Assembly: GCF_029946505.1 (NCBI RefSeq) | Contig: NZ_JARZHG010000044.1 | Span: forward strand, 26,704-90,703 | Origin: Polyangium sp. y55x31 | GTDB lineage: Bacteria; Myxococcota_A; Polyangia; Polyangiales; Polyangiaceae | DNA: 64,000 nt | Direction: 5' to 3' | Shown here: piece by piece, positions 7,540 through 16,768 of the stretch | Layout of the letters: every line of letters begins with the position of its first letter | How positions within the stretch are numbered: position 1 is the stretch's first letter | The notes under the pieces: model-generated | Databases searched by the model: none | Told to the model about the DNA's origin: nothing | Seen by the model: the letters and a program-made list of their open reading frames with translations, nothing else | Program-made: the position numbers and the translations under genes

Positions 7540-7720
7540 CCATCGCGACCGCCGAAGAGTCGATTCGCTCCCGCCTCGGAGACAGTCGGGACCAAGGCCT
7601 TTGGCGGCGGCCTTCGAGGGTCGAGGAGATTCGCTCTGTCTTGGAGGCGGTCGCGACAAAGGCCTTTGGCGATGGCCTCAGAGTGTCGAGGTGATTCCTC
7701 CGCCTCGGAGACGGACGCGG
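7540..7720. repeat. Imperfect ~65-bp tandem repeats
   Basis: The motif around AAGGCCTTTGGCG-GGCCTT/C, followed by a GTCGAGG-GATTC stretch and a GCCTCGGAGAC-type block, occurs twice in full at about 7590-7655 and 7656-7715. A partial third copy (GTCGATTCGCTCCCGCCTCGGAGAC) lies just before. No gene with a start and a ribosome site is apparent from 7308 to 7756. The whole stretch is GC-rich and low in complexity. Confidence 0.45.
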
Positions 7721-7756
7721 AAGCGGGAACGGGAGCGGGGCGCATGGTGCTCTAGA

Positions 7757-7954
7757 CTACGTGGACGAGCGTTGCCCGGTGCTCAAGAACTGATGCCCTC
7801 GAATGTATCCCGGGATGCCTGCCCTGAAGTGCCGCGCCACCACCCGGATTCGGCTCCCGCACCCACACCTACATCGATGCCCCCCCTTGGCGTTCTCAGC
7901 CTCCGCCCACGCCTTCGCCTCGCCTCTTCCCGTCTTCTGCCCCCGTGGTAGCAT
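7757..7954 (-). CDS. Small Cys-cluster protein, possibly a gene fragment
   Basis: The minus-strand frame from an ATG at 7954 gives about 65 residues. A basic-acidic start is followed by HRCRCGCGSRIRVVARHF and RAGIPGYIRGHQFL. The CxCGC cluster followed by H...GIP.YI.GH looks like a small metal-binding module. The open frame extends upstream to 8296, but that part has no family-like character. It could be a small protein or the tail of a lost gene. No family assigned. From 7955 to 8304 I see no convincing gene. Confidence 0.35.
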   Translation of the reverse strand: MLPRGQKTGRGEAKAWAEAENAKGGHRCRCGCGSRIRVVARHFRAGIPGYIRGHQFLSTGQRSST

Positions 7955-8304
7955 CACGGTTCCGTCGATGATCACCAGCACTTTCGACAGTTGGCGAGAG
8001 GTCAGGGGAGCCGACAAACTCCTCCAGGACAACCGGGCGGTCTTTCGCGCTGTACCGGTGCGAGCCTCCTGGCATGGTGTTCGATTCATCCCGCTCCCGC
8101 TGGCCTGGCCGAAGGTGCGCCCACTTCGAGCGGACGCCCTGCCTCGCGAAGACCAGCGAGCGTGTGGGGTTGACCGTTGCCGCGGTGCCTCTCGCCTCGC
8201 TCGCGTGCGGCGAGAGAGCCTGCTTGGCCGAGCCCACGCGTGCGTGGCGGCGCGCTGCGAAGGAAGGATGCAGCGATTGACAGTTGTCCATGCCACACGG
8301 ATAA

Positions 8305-11300
8305 ATGGCGCGGGCCACTGCCATGCGGCGCAGCAACAATCCCGCTCCTACGCAGTATTCCGTGCGTGGGCCTCGGACGGCGGATCCCGACTTTCGGACC
8401 CTCTTCGAGTCGGCCCCCGGGCTCTACCTCGTCGTCGAACCCGATGCGCCTCGGTACACGATCGTCGCGGTGAGCGATGCTTATGCGCGCGCGACGATGA
8501 CGAGGCGCGAGCAAATCCTTGGTCGCGGCATTTTTGAGGTATTCCCTGCCAATCCGGCGACGTCGGAGCAGGGCGCTACTGCCATCCGGAACCTCGGGGC
8601 GTCCCTCGAGCGGGTGCTCCGTCGGCGCGTTCCGGATACAATGCCAATTCAGCAGTACGACATCCGCCGGCCTGATGAAGAAGGGGGCGGATTCGAAGAG
8701 CGATGGTGGTCCCAGGTCAACTGCCCGGTATTCGGGCCCGACGGCGAGCTCATCTATGTCACGCATCGCGTCGAGGACGTCACGGAGTTCGTCCACGTCA
8801 AGCAAGCAGGCCTCGAAGCGCAAAAGCTGACCGCCGACCTACGTATCCAGGCGGAGAACATGGAGGCCGAGATCTTCCACCGAGGACAGGAGATCACGGA
8901 GGCCAACCGGCAGCTCGTGCGCGCCAACGAGGAGATCACGCGGCTCTACGAGAAGACCAAGGAGCTCGACCGGCTGAAGTCCGAGTTCTTCGCGAGCGTC
9001 AGCCACGAGCTTCGCACGCCGCTCGCGCTCATCCTCGGGCCCACGCAGCGTCTCCTCGATGTCCCCGAGATCAGCCCGGCTCTTCGTCGCGACCTCGAGG
9101 TCATCGAACGTAATGCACGCACGCTTCATCACCACGTCGATGATCTGCTCGACGTCGCAAAGATCGACGCTGGACGAATGACGATCGACTATTGCGAGAT
9201 CGATCTGGCGCGATTGACCCGCTTCGTCGCCAGCCACTTCGAGGTGCTGGCCAAGGAGAAGGACATCGCATTCACGGTCGAGACAGAGGGCGCGCTCTGG
9301 GCGGAGGTCGACGCGGAGAAAATGCAACGGGTCCTCCTCAACTTGCTTTCGAACGCATTCAAATTCACTCCCGCCGGCGGGCGCATCCGCGTGAGCTTGC
9401 GACGGCCGTCCGAGGATCGCATCGTCATCGAGGTGGCGGACAGCGGTCCCGGCGTTCCCGTCGACAAGCGAGAAGCCGTATTCGAACGCTTCCGCCAACT
9501 GGATGGCGGAGCTACACGGCGGTTTGGTGGGACGGGCCTGGGCCTCGCGATCGCGCGGGATTTCATCGCCCTGCACCACGGCGCGATCTCCGTCTCCGAA
9601 GCGCCCGAAGGTGGAGCCTCGTTCACGGTGGACCTGCCCCGACGAGCCCCGCCCGACGCCGTCGTGCGGTCCCGGGCGGCCGATGTGCCGGCGGTGGTAT
9701 CGCAGGCGGCCTTCGAGCTTCACGGTGGGCCTCCGGTCGAGGTCGTCGGAGAGCCGGGAGGCGCGCTCGTGCTCGTGGTGGAAGACAACCGCGAAATGAG
9801 CGCATTCATTCTCGAAAGCCTGGCGTCCGAGCATCGCGTCGTGGCGGCGTTCGATGGCGCGGAGGGCCTGCAAAAAGCGCTGGAGCTCAAGCCCGACCTC
9901 ATCCTGAGCGACATCATGATGCCGAAGCTGAGCGGCGACGCGCTCGTGCGCGCGATCCGCTCCCACCGCGAGCTCGATAGGACCCCCATCGTGCTCCTCA
10001 CGGCGAAGTCGGATGACGAGTTACGGGTGAAGCTCTTGCGCGAGGGCGCCCAGGATTACATCACAAAGCCTTTTGCCGTCGACGAGCTGCGCGCTCGTGT
10101 CGATAATCTCATCGCCGGAAAGAGAGGGATCGAGGCCCAGGCACGGCTCGCGGCGCTCGTCGAGCAGGCGCCGGACGGCATTTTCGTCGCCGATCTCGAG
10201 GGGCGCTATACCGATGTGAACACCGCTGGCTGCCGCATGCTCGGGTATGCCCGCGAGGAGCTCATCGGAAAGACCATGGTCGACTTCATACCCCCGCCAG
10301 ACCTCCCCCGGCTCTCGCATGCCAGGGAACAGCTCCTCGCGGGGGCCGTGGAGGTCGCCGAATGGAGGCTACGGACCAAGGGGGGGGCATACTTGCCGGT
10401 CGAGGTGAGCGCCAAGCTCCTCCCCGACGGTCGATGGCAGAGCCTGGTTCGTGACATCAGCGAGCGGAAGCGCGCCGAGGAGGCGCTCCGCGCGTCGGAG
10501 GCGAGGTTCGCGGGCCTGATCTCGATCGCCGCCGACGCCATCATTTCGATCGACCAGGACCAACGGGTCATCATTTTCAATGAAGGCGCCGAGCAGATCT
10601 TCGGCTGGAAGCGCGAGGAGGTCCTCGGACAGCCCGTGGATGTCTTGATCCCGGAACGGCTGAGAGAGCGCCATCAACAGCACGTCCGCGACTTCGCGAA
10701 GAACCCGCTGAAGGCGCGAAAGATGTCCGAGCGCGGATCCATTTGGGCGCTCCGCAAGGACGGCGTGGAGTTCCCAGCAGAAGGAGCCATTTCCAAGCTC
10801 GACGTGGAGGGCGTGCCTCTCTTCACCATCATCCTCCGCGACATCACCGAGCGCAAGGAGGTCGAAAAGGAGCAGCAGCTCCTCGTGAACGTCGGCGCCG
10901 TCCTGGCCTCGAGCCTCGATTACGACGAGACCGTGGACAGCCTGGTGAGCCTCGTCGTCCGCCATCTGGCGGACTGCTGCATTGCGGAGCTCGTGAACGA
11001 GGACGGGGGACGTCGCTTCAAGGTCGCACATGCGGAGCCCGCCAAGGCAAACGTCGCGGATGCTCTCCAGAGGCTCGAGCTCGATCGAGGGAGTCCGCAC
11101 CTCATTTCGGTGGTCTTCGAGACCAGACAGCCGCTCCTCGTGAACGAGGTGACGCCCGCGTACCTGGAGTCGATCGCGCAGAGCGAGGAGCACCTGCGGG
11201 TGCTGCGCGAGCTCGATCCGAAATCCCTCATCGGCGTGCCGCTGATTGCCCATGGAAATCTCATGGGCGCCCTCATTCTCCTCCGCACGACGACGACCCA

Positions 11301-12093
11301 TCGGTACGCGGCGCGGGAGTTTGCCGTGGCCCAAGAGCTTTCGCACCGAGCCGCCCTGGCCGTGGAGAACGCGTGCCTCTTCCGCAACGCCCAGCGAGCC
11401 ATCAGGGTACGCGACGACACGCTCGGTATCGTCGCGCACGATCTCCGCAATCCGCTGAACGCCATCTTCGTCCACGCGGAGCTCCTGCGGCGCGCGCGGG
11501 AACCAGGGACCTCTCGACGCGGGGAGTCGATTCAGCGAGCCGCGCTGCGGATGAATCGTCTCATCCAGGATCTCCTCGACGTGGCTCGCCTCGACGCGGG
11601 GCAGCTCTCCGTCATGCGTGGCCATATCCCCGCTGATAAGGTCGCCATCGAGGCGGTGGAGGCACAGAGACCGTTCGCGCGCGAATGCTCGCTGGAGCTC
11701 GATCTCGATGTAGCGGCAGAGCTTCCTGAAATATGGGCGGATCGCGATCGGATCTTGCAGGTTTTCGAGAACCTCATCGGCAATGCCATCAAATTCACTC
11801 CCGCGGGCGGACGGATTCACGTGGGTGCGGCTCGGCGGGAGGAAGTGGTGCTCTTCTGGGTCACGGATACGGGCCTGGGTATTCCCATGCAACAGATCCC
11901 GCACCTCTTCGATCGATTCTGGCAGGCAAAAAAGGCCGACCGTGGCGGCGCCGGCCTGGGCCTGTCGATCGTCAAGGGCCTCGTCGAGGCACACGGCGGA
12001 AGAGTCTGGGCGGAGAGCACGGTCGGGGGGGGCAGCACGTTTTTCTTCACCATTCCAATGACGCGGCCGTGGGAGTCCCGAGGGCGCAGTTGA
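8305..12093 (+). CDS. Hybrid sensor histidine kinase with two kinase cores (PAS-HK-REC-PAS-PAS-GAF-HK)
   Basis: The 1262-residue protein has no transmembrane segment, so it is a cytosolic sensor. Residues about 28-155 form a PAS domain, and a coiled coil follows to 225. HisKA 1 has SHELRTP (His234), and its ATPase domain has LLNLLSNAFKFTP (~343), DSGPGVP and GGTGLGLAI (~408). A receiver domain (487-605) has VVEDN, the acceptor Asp536 in LSDIMMPK, and ITKPF. Two PAS domains (about 615-850) and a GAF domain (about 860-1030) follow. A second kinase core has AHDLRNP (His1045), LIGNAIKFTP, DTGLGIP and GGAGLGLSI. Both kinase cores keep His and ATP-binding boxes. No response regulator gene adjoins it, so the final target is unknown. 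Family knowledge suggests signalling by phosphorelay through the internal receiver. Confidence 0.9.
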   Translation: MARATAMRRSNNPAPTQYSVRGPRTADPDFRTLFESAPGLYLVVEPDAPRYTIVAVSDAYARATMTRREQILGRGIFEVFPANPATSEQGATAIRNLGASLERVLRRRVPDTMPIQQYDIRRPDEEGGGFEERWWSQVNCPVFGPDGELIYVTHRVEDVTEFVHVKQAGLEAQKLTADLRIQAENMEAEIFHRGQEITEANRQLVRANEEITRLYEKTKELDRLKSEFFASVSHELRTPLALILGPTQRLLDVPEISPALRRDLEVIERNARTLHHHVDDLLDVAKIDAGRMTIDYCEIDLARLTRFVASHFEVLAKEKDIAFTVETEGALWAEVDAEKMQRVLLNLLSNAFKFTPAGGRIRVSLRRPSEDRIVIEVADSGPGVPVDKREAVFERFRQLDGGATRRFGGTGLGLAIARDFIALHHGAISVSEAPEGGASFTVDLPRRAPPDAVVRSRAADVPAVVSQAAFELHGGPPVEVVGEPGGALVLVVEDNREMSAFILESLASEHRVVAAFDGAEGLQKALELKPDLILSDIMMPKLSGDALVRAIRSHRELDRTPIVLLTAKSDDELRVKLLREGAQDYITKPFAVDELRARVDNLIAGKRGIEAQARLAALVEQAPDGIFVADLEGRYTDVNTAGCRMLGYAREELIGKTMVDFIPPPDLPRLSHAREQLLAGAVEVAEWRLRTKGGAYLPVEVSAKLLPDGRWQSLVRDISERKRAEEALRASEARFAGLISIAADAIISIDQDQRVIIFNEGAEQIFGWKREEVLGQPVDVLIPERLRERHQQHVRDFAKNPLKARKMSERGSIWALRKDGVEFPAEGAISKLDVEGVPLFTIILRDITERKEVEKEQQLLVNVGAVLASSLDYDETVDSLVSLVVRHLADCCIAELVNEDGGRRFKVAHAEPAKANVADALQRLELDRGSPHLISVVFETRQPLLVNEVTPAYLESIAQSEEHLRVLRELDPKSLIGVPLIAHGNLMGALILLRTTTTHRYAAREFAVAQELSHRAALAVENACLFRNAQRAIRVRDDTLGIVAHDLRNPLNAIFVHAELLRRAREPGTSRRGESIQRAALRMNRLIQDLLDVARLDAGQLSVMRGHIPADKVAIEAVEAQRPFARECSLELDLDVAAELPEIWADRDRILQVFENLIGNAIKFTPAGGRIHVGAARREEVVLFWVTDTGLGIPMQQIPHLFDRFWQAKKADRGGAGLGLSIVKGLVEAHGGRVWAESTVGGGSTFFFTIPMTRPWESRGRS

Positions 12094-12244
12094 GCGCCTT
12101 GGTCCTCGCCGTGCCATTGTGATCCCGCGGGCAGCCCGCCGCCGTCAGGCTCTTGCGCGACGGAAAACGATCGTGGGAACATCGAGGGGATGCGTCGCCT
12201 GCGCGCTGGTCGCGCAGCCAGGCGCGTCGCCGTTCGAGGTGTAC

Positions 12245-12895
12245 ATGCTCCAGACCATCCTGCCAGTATTGGTCGCGGTGACCGGGCCGATCGTCACGCT
12301 CCTCCTCGCCGCGCTGTTCGGTCAGCGAATGGCTGCATACTGGGCGCTCCGTCAGAAGAGACGTGAGCTCGTGCTGGCTGCCGTCGCGGAGTTCTACCGC
12401 CTGTACGGAGAGTTCTTTGCGACGTGGAAGTTGTGGAACTCTGCTCTCCGTCAGAAGCCAGAAGGACCTACCGACGAGACGCGGCAGGCGCTCCTCGGGC
12501 GTGCGGCCCAAGCGGAGGGCGGCGTCGAGACGATTGTCATGCGGGTCGCGACGGAGCGCTCCCTCGACGCACGCGAGCGCCTCGTGCTTGGTTGTTTCCG
12601 TCAGGGGTACCAGTCCCTCCGCGAGGCCATTCGCGACAATCGAAACCTCGATTGGTTCTCCTCGAACCATCCGAAGTACGTCGCGTTCAAGAAGCTCGCC
12701 TGCGAGGCGGCTCAAATCGTCGCCATGTCCGATGCTGGCGCTCGCCCCCCTGCGGACAGGGCCGCGGAGGCTCTTCTCGCCATCACGTCGAACGACTGGG
12801 AGGAGCGATGGTCCACGGCCCTCGATTCGGTGGGCGCCGCGACGCCGGGAAGAGCGCTGCCACCCGCCGCCCCCAAGCTCGGGACCGGACTCTAG
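12245..12895 (+). CDS. Hypothetical protein with one N-terminal membrane helix
   Basis: Starting at the ATG at 12245 the protein has 216 residues. A single hydrophobic segment lies near the N-terminus (LPVLVAVTGPIVTLLLAALF). A soluble helical region follows with AVAEFYRLYGEFFATWKLW and DNRNLDWFSSNHPKY. The frame is open to 12119, but the extra 42 residues are basic and unlike a real N-terminus. It lies in the same direction as the kinase, about 150 bp downstream. No family was recognised. It is probably an inner-membrane-anchored cytosolic helical protein. Confidence 0.55.
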   Translation: MLQTILPVLVAVTGPIVTLLLAALFGQRMAAYWALRQKRRELVLAAVAEFYRLYGEFFATWKLWNSALRQKPEGPTDETRQALLGRAAQAEGGVETIVMRVATERSLDARERLVLGCFRQGYQSLREAIRDNRNLDWFSSNHPKYVAFKKLACEAAQIVAMSDAGARPPADRAAEALLAITSNDWEERWSTALDSVGAATPGRALPPAAPKLGTGL

Positions 12896-12972
12896 CGGCC
12901 CAGGCGGCCACTCGTGCTCTCGATTCGTGCCGCTCGCCGTGTTCGCGCTCGCCCCGCGGCGGGCGTGATGCC

Positions 12973-13491
12973 TCAAGGCACGGCTTCCCAGAGCTGATTC
13001 GCGTCCGGTGCCGCAGGTTGCAATCGCGGTGGCTCGCCTTCACCTCCGCCCTGCAAGCACACCTCGGGGGTCCGGTTCGGGACGCAGATCCTCGCCGGAT
13101 CGGTATTGGCGATCTTCCAGACCGCCCGCGTCGGCGGACCAAAGCAGGGACCCAGGTAAACCGACGGGATCTCGTCGCGCTCCTCGACTGTGTAATTCAC
13201 GCACAGATACACCTGCTCCGGCTGCTGCGAGTTGATCCTCATCATGAGGTTCGCCTGCTGAACCAGCTCCCAGCGCTGGGCCGGGTCCGTCGTGCAATGC
13301 GTCATTCGAAGGGAACGCTCCTCGGTGGTGCCGAGGCAGAGGCCCGTCCCGACGTTTCTCAATCGGACGTCGCGACCCGCGAGGGCTGCCGCGGCTTCCT
13401 CCGCCTCCGCTCCCGGCGTCTCCGCGGCGACCGGCGCGCCCCCGAGCTTCGCCGCGACCCCGAAAATCGCGATCGGCCATCCGTGTTTCAT
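12973..13491 (-). CDS. Secreted ricin-fold-like (beta-trefoil) protein
   Basis: The 172-residue product starts MKHGWPIAIFGVAAKLGGAP with a signal-like segment. The body has beta-trefoil-style repeats: VRLRNVGTGLCLGTT, CTTDPAQRWELV, and NQLWEAVP at the end. Repeated C-L and Q-x-W elements are typical of the ricin-type lectin fold, which binds sugars. AAAGGAT precedes the ATG. It is a paralogue of the gene just upstream (13517-14080), with the same MKH.W start and an APVAAETP segment in both. The two are only 25 bp apart and probably form one transcript. Carbohydrate binding is inferred, not shown. Confidence 0.6.
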   Translation of the reverse strand: MKHGWPIAIFGVAAKLGGAPVAAETPGAEAEEAAAALAGRDVRLRNVGTGLCLGTTEERSLRMTHCTTDPAQRWELVQQANLMMRINSQQPEQVYLCVNYTVEERDEIPSVYLGPCFGPPTRAVWKIANTDPARICVPNRTPEVCLQGGGEGEPPRLQPAAPDANQLWEAVP

Positions 13492-13516
13492 GGGGCATCC
13501 TTTCGCGATCCGGCCA

Positions 13517-14080
13517 TCAGAACAGGTCCTGCCAGAGCTGGTACGCGCTCGCGTTTGCCGGGAACATCTTGGGAGGGCTCCCCGCGGATACACTCTGCAG
13601 GCAAGAGAGGCCGTTCGTGGCCGCGACACAAATTCGGCGAGGATTCGGGGTGGGAATCAACCATCGACGGGCCGCCGGGGCGCCGCAGCTCCCCATGAAG
13701 GGGAACGAGCCCGAGCGGATCGTTTCGCCGGCGATGCTGAGGCACTTGCCCTGCTGGAGCGGGTTGCGCGAGCGAATGAGGTGCCGGCCGTTCTGGAGCG
13801 GGACGATGTCCCAGCGGTGCGCCGCGATGGGGAGGCAATTCTTGGTTTGAGGTACGAGCTCCGCGGTGGTGGACAGGCAGAGGCCCGTCGCGAGGTTCCG
13901 CAATCGGTGGTTCGTGACCGTGAGGGCCAACGATGCGTCCTCGACCTCCTCGACCTCCAGGGAAAGCGACGCCTCGTCGTCTTCATCATCCGGCGTCTCC
14001 GCGGCGACCGGCGCGCTCCCGAGCACCACCGTGACGCTCGTCAGTGCCACGAACCATGCGCTCGTCCATGCGTGTTTCAT
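13517..14080 (-). CDS. Secreted ricin-fold-like (beta-trefoil) protein, paralogue
   Basis: The 187-residue product has a signal peptide (MKHAWTSAWFVALTSVTVVL, cut near VAAETP) and an acidic linker (DDEDDEASLSLEVEEVED). A probable beta-trefoil follows: HRLRNLATGLCLSTT, CLPIAAHRWDIVPL, GKCLSIAGETI and YQLWQDLF. Cysteines occur in pairs through the domain, as expected for an exported protein. The ATG at 14080 has GGGGAAAGGA upstream. It is the first gene of a two-gene unit with its paralogue. The paralogues share the overall plan but little sequence in the body, which suggests an old tandem duplication. Confidence 0.6.
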   Translation of the reverse strand: MKHAWTSAWFVALTSVTVVLGSAPVAAETPDDEDDEASLSLEVEEVEDASLALTVTNHRLRNLATGLCLSTTAELVPQTKNCLPIAAHRWDIVPLQNGRHLIRSRNPLQQGKCLSIAGETIRSGSFPFMGSCGAPAARRWLIPTPNPRRICVAATNGLSCLQSVSAGSPPKMFPANASAYQLWQDLF

Positions 14081-14252
14081 TGCATCGTCCTTTCCCCGCG
14101 CGAAAGCGCGGCGGTCCCGGACGACGAGCCTGCCGAGCCCGTCGTCGATTCACGCGAGGTATCGAGCCCACGACCGCAACCGTCAATCGGGCTCCCGCGC
14201 GTCCGCTCGGAACCCGCGCTCGGTCGGGAGCTTTCCGTGCTAACCTCCGCCC

Positions 14253-15155
14253 ATGGCCGCACGACAGTTCGCATTCGTTCCCATGGACGGGCGGGCGCCC
14301 GAAGGCGCCGTCTCCTGCGACGGGCTCGTCGCGGGCGCGGCCCTCGATCTGAGTCACTGGGCGAAGAACCGGACGCCCAAGGCCTTCAAGGCCGATACCT
14401 CCGTCGAGATCGCGCTCACGTTCGTCCGCGAGACGTCGCCGCAGGCCGAGCCGACCGTCGTCGTGAACAACCATTTCGACGCGGATGGAGTGCTCGCCGT
14501 CTGGTCGCTGCTCGACCCGGAGACGGCCACCGCGCACGCAGGGCTCCTCGTGGCCGCGGCCGAAGCCGGCGACTTCGACGAGTGGCCGGCCGATACACGC
14601 GGCCTCTGGCTGAACATGGCGATCCGCCGGCTCGTCGCGCTGAAGCCCGAGGCGAGCGCGTACCCGATCGCGCTCGCCTCGCTCGGCGAGCTCGTGCGGA
14701 CCATCGAGGCGCGCGACGATCTCTGGGGGACGTCGTACGCCGCGTTGCTCGAAGCCGAGCGGCGCGCAAACGCGGGGGACGTGGTTTCGTACGCCGTCGG
14801 CCCGATTCGCGTGTTCCACCACGGGCCGGGCGTACCCGAGTCGCCGGGAGCCGTGCTTTCGAAGCTCGGCTCGACGGGGGAGGGCGTGCGGCGGCTCTTG
14901 CTCGCGTTCGAGGAGCCGGACGGCTCGTTCCGGTATCGTTACGAGCTGCCGCGCTGGGCCTGGGCGGATACAGTCGTGCGGCCCGTGATCCCGGCGCCGA
15001 GCCGCAATGCGCTCGCGCAGGGGCTCGGGCCGGAATGGGCGCTCAAGGGCGGCGATCTCGGAATGACGGGCCTACTGCGCACGACGGCCCCGATCCGGGA
15101 AGAGCCACGCGCCCTGGCCGAACGGCTGCTCGCGCGCGAGCGCTTCGAGGCCTGA
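14253..15155 (+). CDS. Uncharacterised protein with a DHH-like NHFDADG motif (possibly DUF6687)
   Basis: The 300-residue cytosolic protein contains VVVNNHFDADGVLAVWSLLD near residues 70-90, which resembles the first metal-binding motif of DHH phosphoesterases. Conserved-looking segments follow (GLWLNMAIRRL, VGPIRVFHHGPGVP). The C-terminal half (RYELPRWAWADTVVRPVI) lacks the DHHA1 glycine motif. From memory this matches a family annotated only as DUF6687. I am not certain of that number. The enzymatic role is unknown. It converges on pyrD with no gap: the TGA at 15153-15155 is directly followed by the pyrD stop on the other strand, forming TGATCA. Confidence 0.65.
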   Translation: MAARQFAFVPMDGRAPEGAVSCDGLVAGAALDLSHWAKNRTPKAFKADTSVEIALTFVRETSPQAEPTVVVNNHFDADGVLAVWSLLDPETATAHAGLLVAAAEAGDFDEWPADTRGLWLNMAIRRLVALKPEASAYPIALASLGELVRTIEARDDLWGTSYAALLEAERRANAGDVVSYAVGPIRVFHHGPGVPESPGAVLSKLGSTGEGVRRLLLAFEEPDGSFRYRYELPRWAWADTVVRPVIPAPSRNALAQGLGPEWALKGGDLGMTGLLRTTAPIREEPRALAERLLARERFEA

Positions 15156-16250
15156 TCAGCGCGCCTCTTTGCCGACGAGCTCCGCGATCGAGCCGATCCC
15201 CTCGGCTTGCATCCGCGCAAGGATCCCCGCGTGGATCCGGCGCGCGAACGCGGGTCCCTCGTAGATGAACGCCGTGTACGCCTGCACCAGCGTCGCCCCC
15301 GCCGCGATGCGCTCCCACGCGTCGTCCGCATTTTCCACGCCGCCCGCGGCGACCAGCACCATCGAATCGCCCACGCGCGCCCGGAGCCTGCGCAGCACCG
15401 CGAGCGCGCGCGCCTTCACGGGCCTACCCGAGAGCCCCCCCGCGCCAATCGCCGCGATCTTCGTGGCATCCGTCGCGAGACCATCACGGCGGATGGTCGT
15501 GTTCGTCGCGATGATCCCATCGAGGCCGAGCTCCCGCGCGAGGTCCCCGATCGCATCGATGTCCTCGTCCGCGAGGTCGGGCGCGATCTTCACGAGCAGC
15601 GGCACGCGCCTTCCAGGGGAAGCACGATCGAGCGCAGCGCGCACCTCCACGAGCAGGGGACGCAGCTTCTCCGTCGATTGCAGATCCCTGAGGCCCGGCG
15701 TATTCGGCGAGCTCACATTGACCACCATGTAATCGGCATGCGCGGCGAGGCGCTCGGCGCTCGCCACGTAATCAGCCGCGGCCTCGGATTCGGGCACGAC
15801 CTTGGTCTTGCCAATGTTCGCGCCCACGATCACGCCGCCGGGCCGCCGCCTCGCGAGCCGCTCGGCCGCCGCACGCGACCCCTCGTTGTTGAAGCCCATC
15901 CGGTTGACGAGCGCCCGATCCGCCTCCAGCCGGAAGAGCCTGGGCTTCGGATTTCCGCCCTGGGCCTCGCCCGTCACAGTGCCAATCTCGACGAACGCGA
16001 ACCCAAGCGCCCCGAGCGCCTCGAACCCCCGCGCGTCCTTGTCGAACCCCGCAGCGAGCCCGAGCGGACCCGGGAAATCAACGCCGAACGCCCGCACAGC
16101 AAGGCGCGGATCCCGCGGGCCAAAGAGCCACTTCCAGAGGGCACGCATGCCAGGCAGTGCCATCAAGAACCGGAGCAAGCCAAAGCCGAGGTGATGGGCC
16201 GTCTCGGCAGACACGCGGCGGAGGAACAGGCGGAACAGCAGGCGGTACAT
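15156..16250 (-). CDS. pyrD: Dihydroorotate dehydrogenase (quinone), class 2
   Basis: The 364-residue enzyme oxidises dihydroorotate to orotate in pyrimidine synthesis and passes electrons to membrane quinones. The N-terminal amphipathic helices ([19 protein letters not shown]) place it in class 2. FMN-site motifs are [32 protein letters not shown] and [16 protein letters not shown]. The catalytic stretch [16 protein letters not shown] carries the serine base of class 2 enzymes. [19 protein letters not shown] and [16 protein letters not shown] follow. The ATG at 16250 matches the family N-terminus, and the longer frame upstream does not. It is divergent from the rhodanese lipoprotein gene with about 85 bp between starts. 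Confidence 0.95.
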   Translation of the reverse strand: MYRLLFRLFLRRVSAETAHHLGFGLLRFLMALPGMRALWKWLFGPRDPRLAVRAFGVDFPGPLGLAAGFDKDARGFEALGALGFAFVEIGTVTGEAQGGNPKPRLFRLEADRALVNRMGFNNEGSRAAAERLARRRPGGVIVGANIGKTKVVPESEAAADYVASAERLAAHADYMVVNVSSPNTPGLRDLQSTEKLRPLLVEVRAALDRASPGRRVPLLVKIAPDLADEDIDAIGDLARELGLDGIIATNTTIRRDGLATDATKIAAIGAGGLSGRPVKARALAVLRRLRARVGDSMVLVAAGGVENADDAWERIAAGATLVQAYTAFIYEGPAFARRIHAGILARMQAEGIGSIAELVGKEAR

Positions 16251-16336
16251 CGGCGGGCGACGGCATACGCTGTGGGAGGCGTGCGTCAAGGCGCGTCTTG
16301 CGCCTCGGCAGCGGCGGTGGCAGGGAGTCCAGAGCC

Positions 16337-16762
16337 ATGCGAGCCCCAGCATTTTCCGCCGCCGCCCTGCTTTCCGTCCTCGCCCTCGTCCCGGCCTGCT
16401 CGAAGGACGAGTCGGCCGCGCCCCCCGGCCCATCGCAGCAGCCGGCCGCGCAGGCAGGCCTGCCGGATCGCGACCCAGCACTCGCGCGCAAGCTCGTGGC
16501 CGAGGGCGGCATCTTGATCGACGTCCGCACACCCGAGGAGTACGCGGAGCGCCACCTCGACAAAGCTACGAACATCCCCGTCGGGGAACTCGAAGGCCGT
16601 CTCTCCGAAGTCGAGAAGCTCACAGGCGGCGACAAGACGAAGCCAATCGTCGTGCACTGCGCCGCCGGCCCCCGCGCCGCCCGAGCCAAGAAGATCCTGC
16701 TCGGCGCAGGCTACACGCAGGTCACGAACCTCGGCGGAATCAACGACTGGGACGCGAAGTAG
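16337..16762 (+). CDS. Rhodanese-domain lipoprotein
   Basis: The 141-residue product has a lipoprotein signal (ALLSVLALVPAC, lipobox Cys near residue 19) and a short linker. A single rhodanese domain follows: GGILIDVRTPEEYAERHLDK, NIPVGELEGRL and the active-site loop VVHCAAGPRAARAKKIL, ending NLGGINDWDAK. The loop keeps the catalytic Cys, so sulfur or other thiol transfer in the periplasm is possible. No partner gene is nearby. The start has the lipobox at the right distance, although the frame is open upstream. Confidence 0.85.
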   Translation: MRAPAFSAAALLSVLALVPACSKDESAAPPGPSQQPAAQAGLPDRDPALARKLVAEGGILIDVRTPEEYAERHLDKATNIPVGELEGRLSEVEKLTGGDKTKPIVVHCAAGPRAARAKKILLGAGYTQVTNLGGINDWDAK

Positions 16763-16768
16763 CGAAGA

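Noticed and set aside
10369..12117. Minus-strand open frame of 582 codons
   Set aside because: It is the mirror of the histidine kinase coding strand. The plus-strand product has all kinase motifs, and the minus product has none.
13292..15268. Plus-strand open frame of 658 codons across two lectin-like genes and the DUF6687-like gene
   Set aside because: The minus-strand lectin-like genes have signal peptides and ribosome sites, and the DUF6687-like product comes from another frame. The long frame has Arg-rich composition typical of a shadow.
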